Part shown: positions 55,599 to 64,000 of the stretch, piece by piece
Position numbering within the stretch: position 1 is the first letter of the stretch
Layout of the letters: every line of letters begins with the position of its first letter
Source: Homoserinimonas sedimenticola
GTDB taxonomy: Bacteria > Actinomycetota > Actinomycetes > Actinomycetales > Microbacteriaceae
DNA: 64,000 nt
Reading direction: 5' to 3'
Assembly: GCF_026094475.1 (NCBI RefSeq)
Contig: NZ_JAPELL010000002.1
Coordinates: forward strand, 248,001 to 312,000
Notes under the pieces: model-generated
Told to the model about the DNA's origin: nothing
Database searches by the model: none
What the model saw: the letters and a program-made list of their open reading frames with translations, nothing else
Translations under genes and position numbers: made by a program

Positions 55599-56390
55599 GT
55601 GAAAGCGAGACGAGTGGTCATCACGGGCGCGAGCTCGGGCATCGGGGCAGCGACCGTGCGGGAGTTCCGCAGGCTCGGCTGGGACGTCGTGGCGGTCGCC
55701 CGGCGTGAAGAGCGCCTCGCGGCGCTCGCTGGGGAGACCGGCGCCGAGGCAATCGTGGCGGACCTCACGCGCCAGGAGGACGTCGACGCCCTACGCGAGC
55801 GGATCGCCGCCTCCGGCCCCATTCACGCCCTCGTCAACAACGCGGGAGGGGCCTTCGGGGTCGCGACCGTCGAGGAGAGCGCGGTCGAGGACTGGGCGCG
55901 CATGTTCGACATCAACGTGCTCGCGGTCAAGCGCGTGACGGAGGCGCTCCTGCCGCTGCTGCGGGAGGGGGCTACGGATGCCGCGGCCGACGACATGCCG
56001 CACGCCGACATCCTCACCGTGACCTCGACGGCAGGCCTCGCCGCCTACGAGGGCGGCGGCGGATACAACGCCGCCAAGTTCGGCGCTCACGCCCTCGTGG
56101 CGGCCCTCCGGCTCGAACTCGCGGGGGAACCCATCCGCGTGCTCGAAGTCGCGCCCGGCATGGTGCACACGGAGGAGTTCAGCCTCAACCGGCTCGGGGG
56201 CGACCAGGCGGCGGCCGACGCCGTGTACACGGGGGTCGAGCATCCGCTCAGGGCAGAGGATGTCGCATCCGTCATCGCGGGCGTCATCGAGCTGCCCGGG
56301 CACGTCAACGTGGACCTCACGGTCGTGCGGCCCGTCGCGCAGGCGGCGCAGCACAAGCTCGTGCGAGGCCCGCTCACACCGAAGCGGTGA
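55599..56390 (+). CDS. short-chain dehydrogenase/reductase
   Basis: Classical SDR of 263 residues. Cofactor motif VVITGASSGIGAATV, NADP preference suggested by ARREERL at the end of beta 2, NNAGG, catalytic Ser in VTSTAGLAAYEGGGGY and YNAAKFG (YxxxK). Similar to YdfG/serine-dehydrogenase-like SDRs; substrate unknown. GTG start. Its last 17 bases overlap the convergent MFS gene. Confidence 0.9.
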   Translation: MKARRVVITGASSGIGAATVREFRRLGWDVVAVARREERLAALAGETGAEAIVADLTRQEDVDALRERIAASGPIHALVNNAGGAFGVATVEESAVEDWARMFDINVLAVKRVTEALLPLLREGATDAAADDMPHADILTVTSTAGLAAYEGGGGYNAAKFGAHALVAALRLELAGEPIRVLEVAPGMVHTEEFSLNRLGGDQAAADAVYTGVEHPLRAEDVASVIAGVIELPGHVNVDLTVVRPVAQAAQHKLVRGPLTPKR

Positions 56391-57867
56391 CCGCCGCGAC
56401 CTGCTCCTCGTCGTCTGGTTCGGCATCCGAGAATGCCTGCCGCGGCACCGCGAAGAGCAGTAGCGCCGCCACGAGGGCCCCGAGGCCGCACATCGACCAG
56501 ACCACCATGTAGCCGAAGAGGCTGCTCGCGGTCGACCCCGCGACCTGCACGGCACCGATCGTCAGCACGATCGCGAAGACGGATGAGGCGAAGGAGCCGC
56601 CGATCGTCTTGGTCGTGTTGGTGAGCGCCGAGGCGATTCCTGTCTGCCCTCGCGGTGCGGCGGCGGCGGCCGCGGCGGGCATCGCACCCATGAGCACCCC
56701 AGAGCCGATTCCCGCAATCGACATGTTCATGAAGACGTGCCACACGGCGGAGTGGAGGGGGAGGAAGAGCAGGTAGCCGAGCGCGACGAGTGCGGCGGCG
56801 GCGATGAGAGCCGTGCGCGGTGAGAAGAGGCGCGAGGCGACGGGGAACAGGAGGGCGCCGACGATCATTGACAGCAGGTAGACGCCGATGAGGATCGAGA
56901 TGCTGCCCGAGGCCAGGCCGAGGCCGTAGCCGACCTCGCCCGGGTCGGTGCCCGCGAAGGTCGAGAGTGGCGCCTGCGCCCCCAGGATGCTGATGCCGAG
57001 GAGGAAAGCGGTCACCTGCACGGGCCACATGTTCGGCTGCGCGAGTACGCGCAGGTCAATGGCCGGATCCTTCTGCCGCAGCTCGAAGCGTGTGAAGGGC
57101 ACGAAGGTGAGCACGCCGAGGGCGATGACGACCCAGACCCACCAGGTTTGCGGCCCGTTGAACTTGAGGAAGGTGAGCCCCGAGGTGATGAGGAGCAGGC
57201 CGATCGTGAGGATCGAGAAGCCCGCCCAGTCGAGGGAGCGTCCGGGTAGCGGCTCCGACTCGGGCACGCCGAAGAGGATGATGAAGAAGACGAGGGTCAC
57301 GGCAATCGCGGGCACCATGAGGGTCGGGGGGATCGAGGAGGAAAGGACGGCTTCACCTCCGAACGCGCCGAAGACGGCGCTGCCGCCGAGCGCGCCCGCG
57401 ATCGCCCCCGCTTCGAGGCCCACGATGAGCATCGCCGCGGCCTTGCGCGTCGCCGATGCGGCATGGCCGGATCGCCGTCCCTTGTCGAAGATGAGCGCGA
57501 CCTCGAGCGGTAGCCACACGACGTAGAAACCCTGCAGAGTCCAGGCGATGAGGAAGCTCGTGAAGTCTCCCGCGAAGGCGAGCCACCAGGTCGCCCCTGC
57601 CGTGAGCACGGTCGAGATGAGAAGGATGCGCTTGTGCCCGTACATGTCACCGAGCTTCGCGAGAATCGGCACGACGAGGGCCGAGAGCAGCAGTTGCGAC
57701 CCTTCGAAGACGTTGAAGTCGGCGTCGATGATGCCGAGGTGGTCGACCAGGTCGGGGATGAGGGGCACGTAGTAGCCCTGCAGGATTCCGCTCACGAACT
57801 CGACGAAGAAGAGGAATCCGATGAGGCTCGCGGTGACGGCGCCGGCTCGGGCGGGCATGGTGCGCAT
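56374..57867 (-). CDS. MFS transporter
   Basis: A 497-residue exporter-type protein with about 14 helices: [43 protein letters not shown] and [22 protein letters not shown]. More distant from the pumps at 29-32 kb. ATG at 57867 is 6 nt after minus-strand TACGCT (57879-57874), so leaderless. Substrate unknown. Confidence 0.88.
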   Translation of the reverse strand: MRTMPARAGAVTASLIGFLFFVEFVSGILQGYYVPLIPDLVDHLGIIDADFNVFEGSQLLLSALVVPILAKLGDMYGHKRILLISTVLTAGATWWLAFAGDFTSFLIAWTLQGFYVVWLPLEVALIFDKGRRSGHAASATRKAAAMLIVGLEAGAIAGALGGSAVFGAFGGEAVLSSSIPPTLMVPAIAVTLVFFIILFGVPESEPLPGRSLDWAGFSILTIGLLLITSGLTFLKFNGPQTWWVWVVIALGVLTFVPFTRFELRQKDPAIDLRVLAQPNMWPVQVTAFLLGISILGAQAPLSTFAGTDPGEVGYGLGLASGSISILIGVYLLSMIVGALLFPVASRLFSPRTALIAAAALVALGYLLFLPLHSAVWHVFMNMSIAGIGSGVLMGAMPAAAAAAAPRGQTGIASALTNTTKTIGGSFASSVFAIVLTIGAVQVAGSTASSLFGYMVVWSMCGLGALVAALLLFAVPRQAFSDAEPDDEEQVAAVTASV

Positions 57868-57947
57868 TCGCCGAGCGTAGCGGCCACAATGGGGGTGGCA
57901 GTATTCCCCTTTCGAGTGGTGGTGGCGATGGCGGTAGGCGTGGGAGC

Positions 57948-58625
57948 GTGACGCGGCGCCCGCTTGAGGAGCTCATCGATCGGGGGTGGGCGCGGGCCCT
58001 CGCCCCTGTCGCGGGCGACATCGCAGCCCTGGGGGAACGACTTCGTGCGGATGTCGCGGCCGGGGGTCGCTACCTTCCCGCGGGTGAGCACGTGCTTCGG
58101 GCCTTCGCGACCCCGTTCGACGACGTGCGGGTGATCATCGTCGGTCAGGATCCGTACCCCACCCCGGGGCATCCGATCGGCCTCTCCTTCGCGGTCGAAC
58201 GGCACGTGCGGCCGCTCCCGCGCAGTCTCGCCAACATCTATCGCGAGCTCGCGGACGATCTCGGCATCCCGCCAGCACCCCACGGCGACCTGACGGCGTG
58301 GAGCGGGCAGGGAGTGCTGCTGCTCAACCGCGTGCTGACGGTGCGGCCGGGAGAGGCGGGCTCGCACCGCGGTATCGGCTGGGAACGGGTGACGGATGCT
58401 GCCATCTCGGCGCTCGCTGCCCGGGGCGGGCCGCTCGTGGCGATCCTCTGGGGCAACCAGGCGGCGACGGTGCGGCCGCTGCTCGGCGAGGTGCCCATCA
58501 TCGCGTCAGCGCATCCCAGCCCGCTTTCGGCCTCACGCGGCTTCTTCGGGTCGAGGCCGTTCAGCCGGGCGAATAAGCTCTTGGAGGAGCAGGGTGCTAC
58601 GGGCATCGACTGGCGGCTCGAGTGA
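57948..58625 (+). CDS. ung: uracil-DNA glycosylase
   Basis: Family 1 UDG, 225 residues, removing uracil from DNA in base-excision repair. Water-activating loop [33 protein letters not shown], uracil-binding [10 protein letters not shown], and the minor-groove loop [21 protein letters not shown] start. The ABC gene starts 19 nt downstream. Confidence 0.96.
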   Translation: MTRRPLEELIDRGWARALAPVAGDIAALGERLRADVAAGGRYLPAGEHVLRAFATPFDDVRVIIVGQDPYPTPGHPIGLSFAVERHVRPLPRSLANIYRELADDLGIPPAPHGDLTAWSGQGVLLLNRVLTVRPGEAGSHRGIGWERVTDAAISALAARGGPLVAILWGNQAATVRPLLGEVPIIASAHPSPLSASRGFFGSRPFSRANKLLEEQGATGIDWRLE

Positions 58626-58644
58626 GGCGACGAGGGGATCACAC

Positions 58645-59556
58645 ATGGTGACGGCGAGCGATCGCGACGGCCGCACGATCGAGGTGCGTGGTCTCACCAA
58701 ACGCTTCGGGGCGGTCGCGGCCGTCTCCGACCTCTCCTTCACGGTCGCGCCCGGCACCGTGACGGGATTCCTCGGGCCCAACGGGGCGGGCAAGACAACG
58801 ACCCTGCGTATGCTTCTCGGGCTCGTCGAGCCGAGCGCGGGCACCGCGACGATCGGAGGCGTGCGATACCGCGACCTGCCGCGCCCCATCACGACGGTGG
58901 GCACGGCGCTTGAGGCGGCCAGCTTCCACCCCGGGCGCACCGCGCGCAATCACCTGCGGGTCATGGCGGCGTCCTCGGGCGTCCCGTCGTCGCGCGTCGA
59001 CGCGGTCCTCGCGCTTGTGGGCCTCTCGGACTACGCCACTCGCCGGGTCGGGGGGTACTCGTTGGGGATGCGGCAGCGACTCGGGCTCGCGGGCGCGCTG
59101 CTCGGCGATCCCGGCGTCCTCGTGCTCGACGAACCGGTCAACGGTCTGGATCCCGAGGGTATCCGGTGGATCCGCACGTTCCTGCGCGACCTCGCGGCAG
59201 AGGGGCGCACGGTGCTCGTCTCCTCTCACCTCCTGAGCGAGGTGCAGCAGAGTGTCGATCGGTTGGTCATCATCGCGGGCGGTCGGCTCGTCTATGAGGG
59301 CACGCTCGACGGCCTCGACACGGGCGGCACCGTGCTCGTCGACGCTCCGGATCGGGCCGCGCTCGCCGCGGCGATCCGTTCGGCGGGAGGCAGCGTCGAG
59401 CCGGGTGACGGAGGCCTCTCGGTGACAGGCCTCGATGCGACATCCGTGGGTGCTGCTGCCCTCGCGGCGGGCGTGCCGCTCTCCCTGCTCATGCCCAGGC
59501 AGGGTGGCCTTGAACAGTCGTTCCTGGACATCGTGGGCGGAGGGGGGTCCCGATGA
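58645..59556 (+). CDS. ABC transporter ATP-binding protein
   Basis: A 303-residue DrrA/CcmA-type exporter ATPase: Walker A GPNGAGKTT, signature YSLGMRQRLGLAGALLG, Walker B VLVLDEPVNGLDPEG, H-loop SSHLLSE, and a C-terminal extension of about 80 residues. ATG at 58645; the frame from 58396 runs through ung. Forms an exporter with the permease whose ATG overlaps its stop. Confidence 0.93.
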   Translation: MVTASDRDGRTIEVRGLTKRFGAVAAVSDLSFTVAPGTVTGFLGPNGAGKTTTLRMLLGLVEPSAGTATIGGVRYRDLPRPITTVGTALEAASFHPGRTARNHLRVMAASSGVPSSRVDAVLALVGLSDYATRRVGGYSLGMRQRLGLAGALLGDPGVLVLDEPVNGLDPEGIRWIRTFLRDLAAEGRTVLVSSHLLSEVQQSVDRLVIIAGGRLVYEGTLDGLDTGGTVLVDAPDRAALAAAIRSAGGSVEPGDGGLSVTGLDATSVGAAALAAGVPLSLLMPRQGGLEQSFLDIVGGGGSR

Positions 59557-60365
59557 GGTTCACCGGTGCACTGCGTTCCGAGTTCACGAAGCTTCTCACG
59601 ACGCGCATGTGGTGGGTGCTCGCCCTCATCCTGGTGGTCTATGTGGCCTTCACGGCGGCCGCCCTCGGCGCGACCTTCGGCGGGATCCTGCCGGGAGGCG
59701 ATGAGGCGGGCCTCGTCGGCGACGGCGCCCCCGCGCTCGTCTACAGCGTCGCCGTGACGGTCGGCTATGTCTTCCCCGTCATCCTCGGCACCCTTTCCAT
59801 CACGGGGGAGGTGCGGCACCAGACGCTCACCCCGACCTTCCTCACCACGCCGCGGCGAGGCATCGTCCTCGCCGCGAAGCTCGTCGTGCTCTTCGTCTTC
59901 GGAGTGTTCTACGGGGTCGTCGCACTCGCCACATCTGTCGCGGTCGGGGCGGGGCTCTTCACGCTCGGTGAGGTATCGACGGGTCTCGATGACGGCGAGA
60001 TCTGGCTCATGTTTGCGCGGGCCGTGCTCGCGATGGGGATCTGGGCGGTGATCGGGGTCGGCCTCGGCACGCTCATTCCCAATCAGATCGCCGCGATCGT
60101 CGTGCTTCTCGCGTTCACCCAGTTCGTCGAGCCCATCCTGCGCACGGCAGGCATGTTCGTCGAGGGACTATCGGAGGTGGCGAAGTTCCTTCCCGGCGCT
60201 GCGGGTGATGCGCTTGTCGGCGCGAGTGTCTTCGCCGCAATGTCGGGCCCCGATGCATCCGGTGCCCTTCTCGAGTGGTGGCAGGGCGGCCTCGTGCTGC
60301 TCGGTATCGCCGTCGTCGTTGCGCTCATCGGTTCACTCACGACGTGGCGGAAGGATGTCACCTGA
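59553..60365 (+). CDS. ABC-2 type transporter permease
   Basis: A 270-residue membrane protein with six helices; MRFTGALRSEFTKLLTTRMWW at the N terminus is typical of ABC-2 permeases, followed by LGTLSITGEVRHQTLTPTFLTTPRR. With the upstream ATPase it makes an exporter of unknown substrate. Its stop shares a base with the start of the GNAT gene, so the three are one operon. Confidence 0.88.
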   Translation: MRFTGALRSEFTKLLTTRMWWVLALILVVYVAFTAAALGATFGGILPGGDEAGLVGDGAPALVYSVAVTVGYVFPVILGTLSITGEVRHQTLTPTFLTTPRRGIVLAAKLVVLFVFGVFYGVVALATSVAVGAGLFTLGEVSTGLDDGEIWLMFARAVLAMGIWAVIGVGLGTLIPNQIAAIVVLLAFTQFVEPILRTAGMFVEGLSEVAKFLPGAAGDALVGASVFAAMSGPDASGALLEWWQGGLVLLGIAVVVALIGSLTTWRKDVT

Positions 60366-60943
60366 TGTTGGAAGAGGAATACCAGGAGCGGCGGGTCCTG
60401 CCCCCGCACCTGCGCCCCGCGCCTCCTGAGCCCGAGACCTTCACCTATGAGGTGCGCGCCGCCGAGGCGGAAGACCTGCCCTCGGTGCGGGAGATCTACA
60501 ACCACTATGTCGCCAACACAACCGTGACCTTCGATGAGAAGCCCATGACGCTGAGGGCGCTGCGATCGAAGTTCGGTCACATGCAGAAGCTGAACTTCCC
60601 CTTCCTGGTGGCCGAGAGCCCCTCGGGCGAGATCCTCGGCTTCGCCTACGTCTACCCGTGGAAGGAGAAGGCGGCATACCGCTACACGGTCGAGAACTCC
60701 ATCTACCTGGGGCCGGCCGCGACGGGAAAGGGGCTCGGCAAGGCGCTCATGGCCGAACTGATCGAGCGCTCCCGCGCCGCAGGCATCAAGGAGATCGTCG
60801 CCGTGATCGCCGACCGGGGTGCCGACGGTTCGATCCGCCTGCACGAGCAGTTCGGCTTCAAGGAGATCGGCCGCATGGGCCGAGTGGGCTTCAAGTTCGA
60901 GCGCTGGCTCGGCACGATCCTCATGCAGAAGTCGCTCAAGTAG
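60365..60943 (+). CDS. GNAT N-acetyltransferase, phosphinothricin acetyltransferase-like
   Basis: A 192-residue protein; after a 35-residue proline-rich lead it has the Pat/Bar/YwnH pattern VREIYNHYVANTTVTFDE, GFAYVYPWKEKAAYRYTVENSIYL, and the acetyl-CoA loop ATGKGLGKALMAELIE. Acetylates an amine such as an amino-acid analogue. Joined to an ABC exporter, it could serve self-protection or simple detoxification. ATG at 60365 overlaps the permease stop. Confidence 0.85.
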   Translation: MLEEEYQERRVLPPHLRPAPPEPETFTYEVRAAEAEDLPSVREIYNHYVANTTVTFDEKPMTLRALRSKFGHMQKLNFPFLVAESPSGEILGFAYVYPWKEKAAYRYTVENSIYLGPAATGKGLGKALMAELIERSRAAGIKEIVAVIADRGADGSIRLHEQFGFKEIGRMGRVGFKFERWLGTILMQKSLK

Positions 60944-60958
60944 CTCTGAGCCGTTTTC

Positions 60959-61327
60959 ATGCCCGAAGCATCCCGTCGGCGTCCTGAGCCGCACCGTGTG
61001 CTCGTGACGCTACACGGACACGTGCGCGCGCGACCCCACGATGTCTGGGCGGCCATCGCCGCGCGGCTTGACCCGGGGGAGGCGGGACGCAGCCGCTTTC
61101 TCGCGGACGAGCGGGCGCTGCTGGTCGTGACGCAGGGCGGTCGCTGGTATCGCGGCGAGTACCGGGTCGTGGCCGACGACGAGGGCTCGCACGTCGTGCA
61201 CGTCATCCTCGACGTCTCACGCAGCCAGCGCCCGCTCGGAAGGTTCAGCGGGAGAACCGTCATCGAGCGGGCACCGGGGGAGTTCGAGCGGATGCTGCGG
61301 CAGCTGCGTCTCGAACTCGAGGGCTAG
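60959..61327 (+). CDS. hypothetical protein, possibly SRPBCC-like
   Basis: A 122-residue soluble protein I do not recognise. VLVTLHGHVRARPHDVWAAI resembles the first strand and helix of an SRPBCC/polyketide-cyclase fold, followed by several beta strands and a C-terminal helix ERMLRQLRLELEG. It begins 15 nt after the GNAT gene and its stop overlaps the convergent ABC permease by 4 nt. Confidence 0.6.
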   Translation: MPEASRRRPEPHRVLVTLHGHVRARPHDVWAAIAARLDPGEAGRSRFLADERALLVVTQGGRWYRGEYRVVADDEGSHVVHVILDVSRSQRPLGRFSGRTVIERAPGEFERMLRQLRLELEG

Positions 61328-62097
61328 GTGCGGGGCGTCGCCTTTCGCAGCAGGAAGAAGCCTGCGATGGCGCTCAGCAGGGTGGGGACGAGCAACCACA
61401 GGGCTACGCCGAGTGGACCGTTCGTCACGAACCACTGACCGACGTTCCCCCAGCTCTCGCTGAGAGTGATGACGGCGATGGCGGCGAGCACGATGAAGCT
61501 GAGCGCGGCGAAGAAGAAGATCATGCCGATGCTCTTCCAGCGCACATAGACGGAGGCCGTGGCTGCTCCCACGAAGAAGAAGAACAGCAGCACGAGGAAG
61601 AACTGCACGAACTGCGTCACGGCGTTCTCGGTCGAGAAGTAGACGACGTCGAACATGCGCCCGCCGAGACCCCATCCGTTCGTCGCCCTTTCGACGACGT
61701 TGAGCACCGTGAGGCCGAGCGCGTAGAGGGCGCTGAGCACGATGAACACGAGGCCCGAGCCCAGGTAGAAGTCGCGGCGGGTCACCCCGTAGCCGAGAGC
61801 GAAAGGGAAGGTCGCGTTCATCGCCTGCACCGCAACGACCATCATGTAGACGAAAATGAACGAGGATGCGCCCGAGAACTGCATCCCCTCGCCCGCGTCC
61901 TGCATTGCGGCGTCGCCGGCGACCGTGCGGATGAGCCACCAGATGACGAGATTCGCGGCGAAGATGATGCCGAGGATGATCCACGGCAGCACCAGCAGGG
62001 AGAACCTGTTGGTGAGGTGAAGCCGTGCGACGTTGACGATGCGCCGCAGCTCCTCGCCGCCGGCACTGCGATCGATGGGTGCTGTTGTCGTTGTCAT
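61324..62097 (-). CDS. ABC transporter permease (YtrC/YtrD-like)
   Basis: A 257-residue membrane protein with six helices and a soluble N-terminal 35 residues (GGEELRRIVNVARLHLTNRF). Last gene of a GntR-ATPase-permease operon; its start overlaps the ATPase stop by 4 nt. The substrate is unknown, but YtrA-type operons usually respond to cell-wall-active compounds. Confidence 0.82.
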   Translation of the reverse strand: MTTTTAPIDRSAGGEELRRIVNVARLHLTNRFSLLVLPWIILGIIFAANLVIWWLIRTVAGDAAMQDAGEGMQFSGASSFIFVYMMVVAVQAMNATFPFALGYGVTRRDFYLGSGLVFIVLSALYALGLTVLNVVERATNGWGLGGRMFDVVYFSTENAVTQFVQFFLVLLFFFFVGAATASVYVRWKSIGMIFFFAALSFIVLAAIAVITLSESWGNVGQWFVTNGPLGVALWLLVPTLLSAIAGFFLLRKATPRT

Positions 62098-62984
62098 GCG
62101 CTCTGCTCGAACTCTCGTGTCGTGGTTCCGGTCTTCCTGATGATGAGCTGCTGCAGCGACACGGGCGAGAGCTCGAGGCCGGCAGCGGCCGCGGCGGCAC
62201 GGTCCTGCGCGTCGAGTGTGCCGACGGTGACGGAGGCGAGACCCCCGATGCTCTCCCTGTGCAGCACCTCGTGACCCGCGACGAAGGAATCGACGGCGGC
62301 ACGGGTGCCTACGACGGTCGTCGCGGAGTTGCGCAGGTTCTCTGCGTCGTCATCGATCACGATGCGACCGTCATCGATCAGGAGCACATGCTCGAGCAGC
62401 ATGCTGACCTCGTCGATGAGGTGCGTCGAGAGCACGACGGTGCGCGGATGCTCGGCGTAGTCCTCGAGGAGGCGATCGTAGAAGAGCTGCCGGGCGACAG
62501 CATCCAGCCCCAGGTAGGGCTCGTCGAAGAAGGTGAGAGGGGCGCGGGAGGCGAGGCCGACGATGATGCCGACGGCGGAGAGTTGTCCGCGCGAGAGCTT
62601 CTTCACCCGCCGGTCGGTGGGCAGGCGGAACTCGTCGATCAGCTGTGCAGCGAAGTCGGCGTCCCAGTTGGCGAAGAACCAGGGCGCGCTCGCGAAGACA
62701 TGCTTGACGACGAAGTCCTCCGGGTAGCGCTGGCTCTCCTTGATGAAGCAGATCTTCTGCAGCACGCTCGCGTTCTCGACGGGCGAGGCGCCGAAGACCC
62801 GGATGTCTCCCCGGGTCGCGAACTCCTGCCCCGTGAGCAGGCTCATGAGCGTGCTCTTGCCCGCCCCGTTGCGGCCGAGCAGGCCCGTGATCTTGTTCTC
62901 TTCGAGGGTGAAGCTGACGTCGTCGACAGCGCGCACGCTGCCATACGTCTTGCTCAGGCCCGAGACCTGCACGATGGTGCTCAT
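62094..62984 (-). CDS. ABC transporter ATP-binding protein (YtrB-like)
   Basis: A 296-residue ATPase: Walker A GRNGAGKST, Q-loop region CFIKESQRYPEDF, signature variant LSRGQLSAVGIIVG (LSRGQ instead of LSGGQ), Walker B LTFFDEPYLGLD, H-loop STHLIDE. The C-terminal part matches the YtrB-type ATPases. Between the GntR regulator and the permease with 4-nt overlaps on both sides. Confidence 0.9.
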   Translation of the reverse strand: MSTIVQVSGLSKTYGSVRAVDDVSFTLEENKITGLLGRNGAGKSTLMSLLTGQEFATRGDIRVFGASPVENASVLQKICFIKESQRYPEDFVVKHVFASAPWFFANWDADFAAQLIDEFRLPTDRRVKKLSRGQLSAVGIIVGLASRAPLTFFDEPYLGLDAVARQLFYDRLLEDYAEHPRTVVLSTHLIDEVSMLLEHVLLIDDGRIVIDDDAENLRNSATTVVGTRAAVDSFVAGHEVLHRESIGGLASVTVGTLDAQDRAAAAAAGLELSPVSLQQLIIRKTGTTTREFEQSA

Positions 62985-63349
62985 CGGCTGGTTCCTTCCG
63001 TGATGTTCTTTGTGATGAGGGCGGTGATCTCCTCGCGGCTCAGGCCGAGCTTGTCGGCCTCGAGGAGGAGGGGGCGTACGTAGTCGTTCTCGAAGCGCTC
63101 GCGTCGCTGGGCGACGATCCGGGCGCGGGATCCTGCGGCGACGAACATTCCGATGCCTCGCTTCTTGTAGAGGATTCCGGCGTCGACGAGCAGGTTGACT
63201 CCCTTGCCTGCCGTCGCCGGGTTGATGCGGTGGAAAGTGGCGAACTCGTTGGTCGAGGGCACCTGGGTTTCTTCGGGCAGCGCACCGCTCAGGATGTCGC
63301 TCTCGATCTGCTCCGCGAGCTGCACGAAGAGGGGGCGGCCTTCGTCCAT
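62981..63349 (-). CDS. GntR family regulator, YtrA subfamily
   Basis: A 122-residue protein: winged helix with PLFVQLAEQIESDILSGALP, QVPSTNEFATFHRINPATAG and YKKRGIGMFVAAG, and only a short C-terminal dimerisation helix, which defines the YtrA subfamily. It likely represses its own operon. Good ribosome-binding site aggagg 4 nt before ATG 63349. Confidence 0.92.
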   Translation of the reverse strand: MDEGRPLFVQLAEQIESDILSGALPEETQVPSTNEFATFHRINPATAGKGVNLLVDAGILYKKRGIGMFVAAGSRARIVAQRRERFENDYVRPLLLEADKLGLSREEITALITKNITEGTSR

Positions 63350-63365
63350 GGTTCCTCCTACTTCA

Positions 63366-63393
63366 GTGGTTCATTACTTGACTAACTAACCAC
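63366..63393 (-). promoter_or_regulatory. candidate YtrA-type operator
   Basis: gtggtt (63366-63371) pairs with aaccac (63388-63393); the interior ttacttgactaactaa (63374-63389) is a near-dyad. AT-rich against the background and 17 bp before the GntR start. YtrA-family sites are dyads of this kind. Confidence 0.5.
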
Positions 63394-63428
63394 CTAGGCT
63401 GGCCGCTGTCAAGCCCTAGGCTTCTGGC

Positions 63429-64000
63429 ATGTTCGAACTCCACCACCTCAGCGCGCAGGAACAGTGGGACTGGCTTCACCGCCGCGAGATCAGCCCCCGC
63501 GAACTCGTGAGCCACTACCTCGAACGCATCGAGCGCCTCGATCCGCAACTCGGCGCCTTCGTGACCGTGACGGGGGAGGCGGCCCTCGAGCGGGCCGACA
63601 CCCTCGCACACGCCGAAGACCGCACCGCCGCTCTCTGGGGCCTGCCCTTCGCAGACAAAGACCTCACGATGCGCGCGGGGGTACCCGCGAAGTTCGGCTC
63701 CCGACTGCTCGCCGACTTCGTGCCGGATACGAGCGACGAGTTGCCGCAGACGCTCGATGCGGCAGGCGCCATCAGCCTCGGCAAGACCAACACCCCGGAG
63801 TTCGGGATGCCCTCCTACACCGAATCCCGCGTCGCGCCACCCGCCCGCACGCCCTGGAACACCGCGCTCGGGGCCGGCGGATCGAGCGGAGGCGCCGCCG
63901 TCGCGGTTGCCGCAGGCCTGCTTCCCTTCGCCCCCGGCTCAGACGGGGGTGGGTCCATCCGGATCCCCGCGGCAGCGACGGGGCTCGTGGGGCTCAAGCC
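63429..64000 (+). CDS. amidase (amidase signature family), 3' end beyond window
   Basis: First 190 codons of an amidase-signature enzyme. Catalytic Lys77 in LPFADKDL, cis-Ser in GAGGSSGGAA (152-153) and nucleophile Ser176 in SDGGGSIRIPA are all present, so the triad is complete in the visible part. Hydrolyses an amide such as in GatA-like or aryl-acylamidase enzymes; substrate not predictable. ATG is 6 nt after TAGGCT (63417-63422). Cut by the window edge. Confidence 0.9.
   Translation, partial: MFELHHLSAQEQWDWLHRREISPRELVSHYLERIERLDPQLGAFVTVTGEAALERADTLAHAEDRTAALWGLPFADKDLTMRAGVPAKFGSRLLADFVPDTSDELPQTLDAAGAISLGKTNTPEFGMPSYTESRVAPPARTPWNTALGAGGSSGGAAVAVAAGLLPFAPGSDGGGSIRIPAAATGLVGLK

Overview
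The window is a GC-rich, gene-dense stretch of actinobacterial chromosome, most likely from the family Microbacteriaceae. Supporting signs are: Kgd-type 2-oxoglutarate decarboxylase; the GuaB1 IMPDH-like protein; a SigH/RshA pair beside aroA-rsgA-hisN; a tmRNA tag ADSKRTDFALAA; the MurL/MurD2 route to D-glutamate in peptidoglycan; and many start codons placed 6-8 nt after a TAnnnT -10 element, so read from leaderless mRNAs. No rRNA, phage, transposase or CRISPR was seen. One tRNA and one tmRNA are present, and no gene-free stretch exceeds 300 bases.

Layout. 1-6566: end of a RamB-like regulator, pncB, then murL-murD2-FAD oxidoreductase. 6571-7905: rph and rdgB. 7945-11072: a manganese-type ABC importer with its DtxR/MntR-family regulator, whose helix-turn-helix looks shortened. 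11069-13174: DedA, tRNA-Leu, a small membrane protein and an FNT channel. 13229-16250: tadA-tadB-tadC. 16334-20600: FAH-family enzyme, PadR regulator plus membrane protein, repeats and a flavoprotein disulfide reductase, splitting the tad locus. 20655-22098: small pilin-like protein and three TadE/TadG-like proteins. 22157-27859: prfB, ftsE, ftsX, smpB and ssrA with two extra genes among them. 27977-32346: iron-box-preceded siderophore-interacting protein and two divergent MFS pumps. 32330-36634: hisN-rsgA-aroA facing sigH-rshA. 36744-42166: kgd and guaB1. 42263-47803: two CNNM/CorC proteins, an old yellow enzyme, nnrD and a GT87-type membrane protein. 47819-54291: metY, metX and a four-gene two-component locus. 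54411-64000: acyltransferase, SDR, MFS, ung, two ABC systems, a GNAT, a YtrA-like GntR and the start of an amidase.

The observations most worth following are these. (1) The word GGATGC/GCATCC is clearly over-represented on both strands, and intergenic hairpins are repeatedly built from inverted copies of it, which resembles the way DNA-uptake words are used in Neisseria and Pasteurellaceae. (2) The two separated tad blocks share a CTGTGGA(A/C)AACTC box and a similar leader. (3) A 21-bp complementary stem encloses the tmRNA gene like an rRNA processing stalk. (4) The MntR-like regulator lacks about six residues at the turn of its helix-turn-helix. (5) Downstream of metX are two paralogous response regulators, one kinase and one kinase-like membrane protein without visible ATPase motifs.
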